Source: HGM04593 sp964458275 (lineage in GTDB: Bacteria > Bacteroidota > Bacteroidia > Bacteroidales > Bacteroidaceae). From it: DNA of 27,712 nt. The translations under genes and the position numbers were made by a program. Location: NCBI GenBank assembly GCA_964458275.1, contig CAYWIE010000032.1, positions 1 to 27,712 on the forward strand, in the 5' to 3' direction. Shown here in pieces: positions 23,731-27,712 of the stretch. Numbering within the stretch: the first letter of the stretch is position 1; each line of letters opens with the position of its first letter. Below the pieces are notes generated by a model. It saw only the letters and a program-made list of their open reading frames with translations, did no database searches and was not told the origin of the DNA.

Positions 23731-24981
23731 CTATTTCAACAACAGCTTTTCCGAATCGCCGAAGCTGTCATATCCCGATATTATAACATTCTCGCCGGGA
23801 GACAATCCCTCAAGCACTTCGTAGTATTGGGGATTCTGACGGCCAATCTTTATTTCGCGACGCACAGCCTCCTTGCCGTCGGGCGAGAGTACAAACAGCC
23901 ATTTGCCTCCTGTTGTACCGAAGAAACTGCCACGCGGGACAAGCACAGCCGGTGTTGGCTCACCAAGCTCAAGGTTTATGTAGTAGGTCTGTCCCACACG
24001 TATATTTTCGGGAATCTCGTCGGTGAAAGTGAGGTCGGCACGAAACTGCCCGTTACGCACTTCGGGGTAGACAGTGTTCACTCTGACGGCATATTCCGTA
24101 TTCTGACGTTCGAACACTCCCGTAAGCCCGGCTGTGATGCGGTCGATGTAACGCTCGTCGATGTTCACCGTTATCTTATACTCTCCCAGCACATTTATCT
24201 GCCCTATCATTGTGCCGGCACCGATATTCTGTCCAAGTTCGGCAGAGAAACTTCCCAACTGCCCGTCGTATGTCGCTTTCACCTTAAGATTGTCGGCACG
24301 CTGGCGCACAAGAGTCAGATTCTCCTGCATATTGCTCAGGCTCTCCTGCATCTTTGCTAACTGCACACTGCGATAGAGAGAGTCCTGATGCAGACGTTCG
24401 ATGAGCAGTTTCAATTGGCTCTGTGCAAGTTCGTAGTCCTCTTTTGCCCGCAGATATTCCTCACGCGAAGAAAGCCCTTCGTCGTAGAGAGTCTTTATCT
24501 GTTCATAGGCACGACGGGTGCGGTTGGCATCTGTTATTGCACTAAGCTTGGATTGCTGCATCGACAGTTTTTCCTTTTCCATGTTTATCTCTGTGTCGCG
24601 AAGCATATTCTGACGCTCGGCAAGCTGCGACTCGCTGTTGAGTGTCTCTCGCGCAAGGTTGGGGTTACGAAGAACAAGGATTACATCTCCGCGCTTTACC
24701 ATTGCACCCTCCTCCACCGGCTTGTAATCGACAATGCCGCTTTCGAGTGCCGACACGTACACCACAGTTGCAGGCTGCACCTGACCGTTAATGCGTATGT
24801 AGTCGTTGAAACTGCCGTCCACCACCTTGCTTGTGATGATGTTAGCGGAGTCTATGCGCATCTTGCTGCTGTGGTCGCCGAATAGCATCCATCCGAATAG
24901 CGAGAGCAGCAATGCTCCACCGATAACAAAGGGGATATGCCTTTTCTTGAGTCCCCTCTTCTGTTTGATTATTTTATCCAT
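23731..24981 (-). CDS. HlyD-family periplasmic adaptor protein
   Basis: Membrane-fusion protein of 416 residues linking inner-membrane permease and outer-membrane channel. A helix at about 17-36 (HIPFVIGGALLLSLFGWMLF) anchors it. A biotinyl-lipoyl half (GQVQPATVVYVSALESGIV, EEGAMVKRGDVIL) follows, then a long coiled coil at about 110-235 rich in Gln, Glu and Leu, the second lipoyl half (VKATYDGQLGSFSAELGQNIGAGTMIG), a beta-barrel, and a membrane-proximal domain ending VLEGLSPGENVIISGYDSFGDSEKL. It starts four bases after the tolC-like stop and is followed by the ATPase gene after 45 bases. Confidence 0.92.
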   Translation of the reverse strand: MDKIIKQKRGLKKRHIPFVIGGALLLSLFGWMLFGDHSSKMRIDSANIITSKVVDGSFNDYIRINGQVQPATVVYVSALESGIVDYKPVEEGAMVKRGDVILVLRNPNLARETLNSESQLAERQNMLRDTEINMEKEKLSMQQSKLSAITDANRTRRAYEQIKTLYDEGLSSREEYLRAKEDYELAQSQLKLLIERLHQDSLYRSVQLAKMQESLSNMQENLTLVRQRADNLKVKATYDGQLGSFSAELGQNIGAGTMIGQINVLGEYKITVNIDERYIDRITAGLTGVFERQNTEYAVRVNTVYPEVRNGQFRADLTFTDEIPENIRVGQTYYINLELGEPTPAVLVPRGSFFGTTGGKWLFVLSPDGKEAVRREIKIGRQNPQYYEVLEGLSPGENVIISGYDSFGDSEKLLLK

Positions 24982-24985
24982 AATA

Positions 24986-26323
24986 TCACTCTTTTATATA
25001 AGGTTTGCCGTTGTAGTAGTCGTATTGCATTTTTTGTATGATAAGCTGTATCTGCTTGCCTGTGAGCGTGGCACGTGCCTGCGCAAGGCGCGAACTGCTT
25101 GTGGAGAGTTCCAATGCGGAGATTTTTCCAAGTTCGTACTTCCGTTGATTGGCAGCATGGGAGCCCTCCACAGCTGTCAGCCGGCTGATGGAGGAGAGGT
25201 ACTCTTTACGTGCACCTTCGAGGTTCATCACCAGTTTCATCATCTCAGTTCTGAGGCTGCGCATTGTCTCGTCGTATGCCGCCTGCTGTATTTTGTATGA
25301 GAGCTTGCTGCTCCTCAGGCTGTTGTATCTGCTCAACCGTCCGAAAATGGGGATGGAGATTCCGGTACTTATCGACTTTCCTATATTATCCTTGAACTGA
25401 CGATGGAATGGAGCTGCATCGTAGTTCATGTTCAGTGTCTTGTAGTACGATGTCGAAATACCGCCCGAAAGGGATATCGACGGGATGAAATTGCCGCGGG
25501 CTATACGCACTGCCAATTTGCGCTGACGCAGTTTCTCGCCTGCAATCTTTGCCGCAGGAAGTTGCAGAATATCCATGTCGCAACTGAAAACACCCTCTTC
25601 CGATGCAGGATTCTGCAAACGGCAGTCTATGCCAAGTTCCTTTTCCACAGGCCACGACATTGCCGCTTTTAGGTCTATAAGAGCTATATTCAACAGGTTT
25701 TGCTGATTCACAAGCGAATACTCGTTTTCTGCGACAATGGCAGTCATTTCGTCCACATCGGCACGCGATTTCATGCCCAACGATTCCTGACGCTCTGTTT
25801 GGCGCAGATTCTCCCTTGCCACCTCCAACGATAGTTCTACCTGCTTGACAAGCTCCTTGCAATAGACCACGTTGTAGAATGTCTTTATGACTGCGAGCGA
25901 CACCTCGTCGGCACTCTTACGGGCATTGTTCTCCGACTCGCGCACATAGCTCTTGTTCATCTTGTAGTTGTTTACATTTACAAGCCCGTCGAAAAGCGGG
26001 AGCGACATTGAGAGCCCGAATCCCGTCCCCAACGTCTGTTTAGTGCCGTATGTATTGGTCTCAGGGTCGATGCCGCGTCCGAAGCTGATGTTTGCATTTG
26101 CCGACGCACTTATGTAGGGCAGAAACTGCATGGCACTGTTCTGAAGTGCTATGCGCTGTTGTTCGTAGCTGTAACGGTTCTGTACGTTGACAGCCGAATG
26201 TTCACGGGCATATACAAGGCACTCTTGCAGAGTCATGGGCGCAGAATGGCTGCTCTCCCCAATGGCAGGCAACAGAGTGTTCATAACCCCAAAAAGCAGC
26301 ATTGTCATTATTGTCCTTTTCAT
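24986..26323 (-). CDS. TolC-family outer membrane efflux protein
   Basis: Outer-membrane channel of 445 residues, first gene of the exporter operon. A signal peptide opens it (MKRTIMTMLLFGVMNTLLPAIG, cleavage near residue 23). Two OEP repeats follow: MTLQECLVYAREHS and LPYISASANANISFGRG with GLSMSLPLFDGL in the first, then AARIARGNFIPSISLSGGIST-type sequence (IARGNFIPSISLSGG) and SISTGISIPIFGRLSRYNSLR in the second. The YELGKISALELSTSSSRL segment near the C-terminus is the family's last long helix. With HlyD and MacB/LolD-type partners next to it, it would complete a tripartite exporter. Confidence 0.93.
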   Translation of the reverse strand: MKRTIMTMLLFGVMNTLLPAIGESSHSAPMTLQECLVYAREHSAVNVQNRYSYEQQRIALQNSAMQFLPYISASANANISFGRGIDPETNTYGTKQTLGTGFGLSMSLPLFDGLVNVNNYKMNKSYVRESENNARKSADEVSLAVIKTFYNVVYCKELVKQVELSLEVARENLRQTERQESLGMKSRADVDEMTAIVAENEYSLVNQQNLLNIALIDLKAAMSWPVEKELGIDCRLQNPASEEGVFSCDMDILQLPAAKIAGEKLRQRKLAVRIARGNFIPSISLSGGISTSYYKTLNMNYDAAPFHRQFKDNIGKSISTGISIPIFGRLSRYNSLRSSKLSYKIQQAAYDETMRSLRTEMMKLVMNLEGARKEYLSSISRLTAVEGSHAANQRKYELGKISALELSTSSSRLAQARATLTGKQIQLIIQKMQYDYYNGKPYIKE

Positions 26324-26361
26324 ATCTTTTTGCTTTTACGCAAGCAAAGGAAAGGACGAAA

Positions 26362-26436
26362 TTCTGCATTTCTAAGCAATTTCAGGAAAATCCTCTTTTC
26401 TGCACGAATTTTGTGCAAATTCTGCACACTCAGTGT
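26362..26436. promoter_or_regulatory. Repeated TTCTGCA sites and small dyads upstream of the exporter operon
   Basis: TTCTGCA occurs at 26362-26368, 26398-26404 and 26420-26426. TGCAC at 26401-26405 pairs with GTGCA at 26412-26416, and CACAC pairs with GTGTG near 26425-26437. They lie in the region between the divergent tolC-like and fic genes and may be regulator-binding sites for the exporter operon. No exact minus-strand TAnnTTTG box is visible; AGAATTTG near 26415-26422 is the closest. Confidence 0.3.
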
Positions 26437-26468
26437 GAATATACTGTAGAATAAGGCGCAATTGCAAC

Positions 26469-26507
26469 AACATTTCTTGCCGACAACGGCAAGAAATGTT
26501 ATATTTG
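26469..26507 (+). promoter_or_regulatory. fic promoter containing a 14-bp inverted repeat
   Basis: TATATTTG at 26500-26507 fits the -7 element and TTG at 26477-26479 fits a -33 element 20 bases upstream. AACATTTCTTGCCG (26469-26482) and CGGCAAGAAATGTT (26487-26500) are exact reverse complements around ACAA, so the repeat fills the promoter spacer and touches both elements. The start codon is 38 bases after the -7 box. A repressor bound there would block the promoter. Confidence 0.65.
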
Positions 26508-26545
26508 TCATGAAATAGAGATTTAAAACTTGCCGATAGAAAAGT

Positions 26546-27433
26546 ATGGAGTATATATCAGTATCAGATTTCGCAAAAAAACACGGGATTTCAGAACGCA
26601 CTGCGCGCAATTATTGTGCTGTGGGGAAAATAGAGGGTGCTCTTCTGATAGGTAAGACATGGAACATCCCATGCGATGCCATGTTGCCCGGACGTAAAAA
26701 CCACCGGCGTAAAATATCGCCACTTCTTGCTGCTCTGCGACGCGAAAAAGAGAGCGGAGTTAAAGGCGGTATTTATCACCGCACACAAATTGACCTCACG
26801 TATAACTCCAATCATATTGAGGGCAGTCGCTTAACCCACGAACAAACCCGATATATCTTTGAGACAAACACCATTGGCTTTGAAGGCGAAAGCATCCGGG
26901 TAGACGACATCATTGAGACTGTCAACCATTTCCGTTGCATCGACTACATTATCGACAAGACCGAAGAACGCCTCACAGAAAGCCTTATAAAGGAACTACA
27001 CAAAATACTGAAAAGCGGTACTTCGGACAGCCGAAAGGATTGGTTCGCAGTTGGAGAATACAAACGGTTGCCCAATGAGGTCGGCGGTAACGAAACGACC
27101 TCACCGGCAGACGTCAGCAGCGAGATACGTGCATTGTTCAAGGAGTACAACTCCATGAAACAAAAAACCTTTGAAGTTATTATTGATTTGCATCAACGTT
27201 TCGAGGCTATCCACCCATTTCAGGATGGTAACGGACGTGTCGGCAGGCTTGTAATGTTCAAAGAGTGTCTTGCTAATGGTTTTGTGCCGTTTATCATCAC
27301 TGACGAACTGAAAATGTTCTACTATCGCGGTTTGCGGGAATGGAAAAGCATAAAAGGCTATCTGCTTGACACTTGTCTCTCTGCGCAAGACAGCTACAAA
27401 TTCCTTTTAGACTATTTCAAAATTGAGAATTGA
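26546..27433 (+). CDS. HTH-Fic domain protein (class II Fic)
   Basis: Fic proteins usually transfer AMP from ATP to a hydroxyl on a target protein. This 295-residue protein starts with a MerR/excisionase-like helix-turn-helix (ISVSDFAKKHGISERTARNYC..GKIEGA, about 4-33). A linker with an autoinhibitory motif follows: SNHIEG (Ser88 to Gly93) fits [S/T]xxxE[G/N] placed before the Fic core, which defines class II. The active-site motif HPFQDGNGRVGR (223-234, catalytic His223) is intact. No antitoxin-like gene sits beside it, consistent with an inhibitory motif in cis. The 14-bp inverted repeat over its promoter is a natural target for its own HTH. Target protein unknown. Confidence 0.9.
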   Translation: MEYISVSDFAKKHGISERTARNYCAVGKIEGALLIGKTWNIPCDAMLPGRKNHRRKISPLLAALRREKESGVKGGIYHRTQIDLTYNSNHIEGSRLTHEQTRYIFETNTIGFEGESIRVDDIIETVNHFRCIDYIIDKTEERLTESLIKELHKILKSGTSDSRKDWFAVGEYKRLPNEVGGNETTSPADVSSEIRALFKEYNSMKQKTFEVIIDLHQRFEAIHPFQDGNGRVGRLVMFKECLANGFVPFIITDELKMFYYRGLREWKSIKGYLLDTCLSAQDSYKFLLDYFKIEN

Positions 27434-27590
27434 AGACGCTGTTGCTGTATGCAATTTTTGCACACTATATATACATTATACTTCTTCTCTTCAGGAGAGC
27501 GAATACAAATACTCTGAAGCTGTTTTTGTGTATGTTTTTTCTTTGCAGGTTAAAGTTTGCCGGATACCTATTATCGAATTGACATTACAG
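27434..27590. other. Intergenic spacer after fic
   Basis: No gene is seen. ATACAAA near 27504-27510 can pair with TTTGTGTAT near 27525-27533, with a bulge, before a T-rich stretch; it may be a weak terminator for fic. GAAGCTGTTT near 27517-27526 is a partial copy of the recurrent AGAAGCTGTTT element. Confidence 0.3.
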
Positions 27591-27712
27591 TTATTTATAG
27601 AACTTAAGCACTTCAAATTCGTATGCCTTTGCCTTGCCAAGTGCGCTACCCTGCTCAGCGGCAAGCTTGTAGTATTTATAGGCTTTCTTGTCGTTATGCT
27701 CGGTTCCGCGTC
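27591..27712 (-). CDS. Sel1-repeat protein, C-terminal end (partial)
   Basis: The minus strand from the window edge reads ...DKKAYKYYKLAAEQGSALG, then KAKAYEFEVLKFYK and a stop (TAA at 27591-27593). The A..YYKLAAEQGSA pattern is the hallmark of Sel1-like repeats, helical repeats used for protein binding. About 40 residues are visible; the 5' part lies beyond the window. It converges on fic. Number of repeats, localisation and role cannot be judged. Confidence 0.7.
   Translation of the reverse strand, partial: RGTEHNDKKAYKYYKLAAEQGSALGKAKAYEFEVLKFYK

Noticed and set aside
1..27712. tRNA, rRNA, CRISPR arrays, integrases or transposases
   Set aside because: None could be recognised anywhere on either strand by reading; no intact mobile element gene is present.

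Overview
The window looks like a chromosomal segment of a Bacteroidales bacterium (Bacteroidota), probably a gut or host-associated lineage; I cannot fix the genus. The reasons are: promoter-like TAnnTTTG boxes with an upstream TTG/TTTG in front of several genes; almost no purine-rich Shine-Dalgarno sequences; an archaeal-type prolyl-tRNA synthetase; and Bacteroidota-style gene sets (DUF2520/KdsC/Maf, DUF4252, eight-helix FtsX permeases).

Layout. Bases 1-1270 are gene-poor and AT-rich, with short repeated blocks and hairpins. A HTH-domain gene (1324-2748) sits behind a perfect 11-bp inverted repeat and converges on a truncated Abi-like gene (about 2766-3083). Bases 3084-3607 hold only hairpins and a structured-looking element. 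proS (3608-5086, minus) ends at a perfect 31-bp hairpin. An OmpA-family lipoprotein gene (5283-5993, plus) converges on a minus-strand operon across a perfect 52-base palindrome. That operon reads nitroreductase, DUF2520 protein, KdsC-like phosphatase, Maf, CysK, CysE (10354 to 6062).

From 10667 to 16114 lies a tight three-gene plus-strand module: a small exported protein, a membrane CHASE2 protein with no output domain, and an exported 1195-residue TPR-CHAT protein with an intact caspase-like His/Cys pair. It has its own promoter and a hairpin-bearing leader. This is the best candidate in the window for an undescribed system: an extracytoplasmic sensor plus a protease that appears to act outside the cytoplasm. 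pepT follows (16225-17463).

The minus strand from 26323 back to 17558 is a six-gene export operon: TolC-like outer membrane protein, HlyD-like adaptor, MacB/LolD-type ATPase, a large FtsX permease, a DUF4252 protein and a second large FtsX permease. One ATPase and two permeases suggest a tripartite exporter with paired or alternative permeases. Finally there is a HTH-Fic gene (26546-27433), whose promoter spacer is almost filled by a 14-bp inverted repeat, and the C-terminal end of a Sel1-repeat gene running off the window edge.

All family calls come from reading motifs and translated sequence by eye; no searches or folding programs were run.
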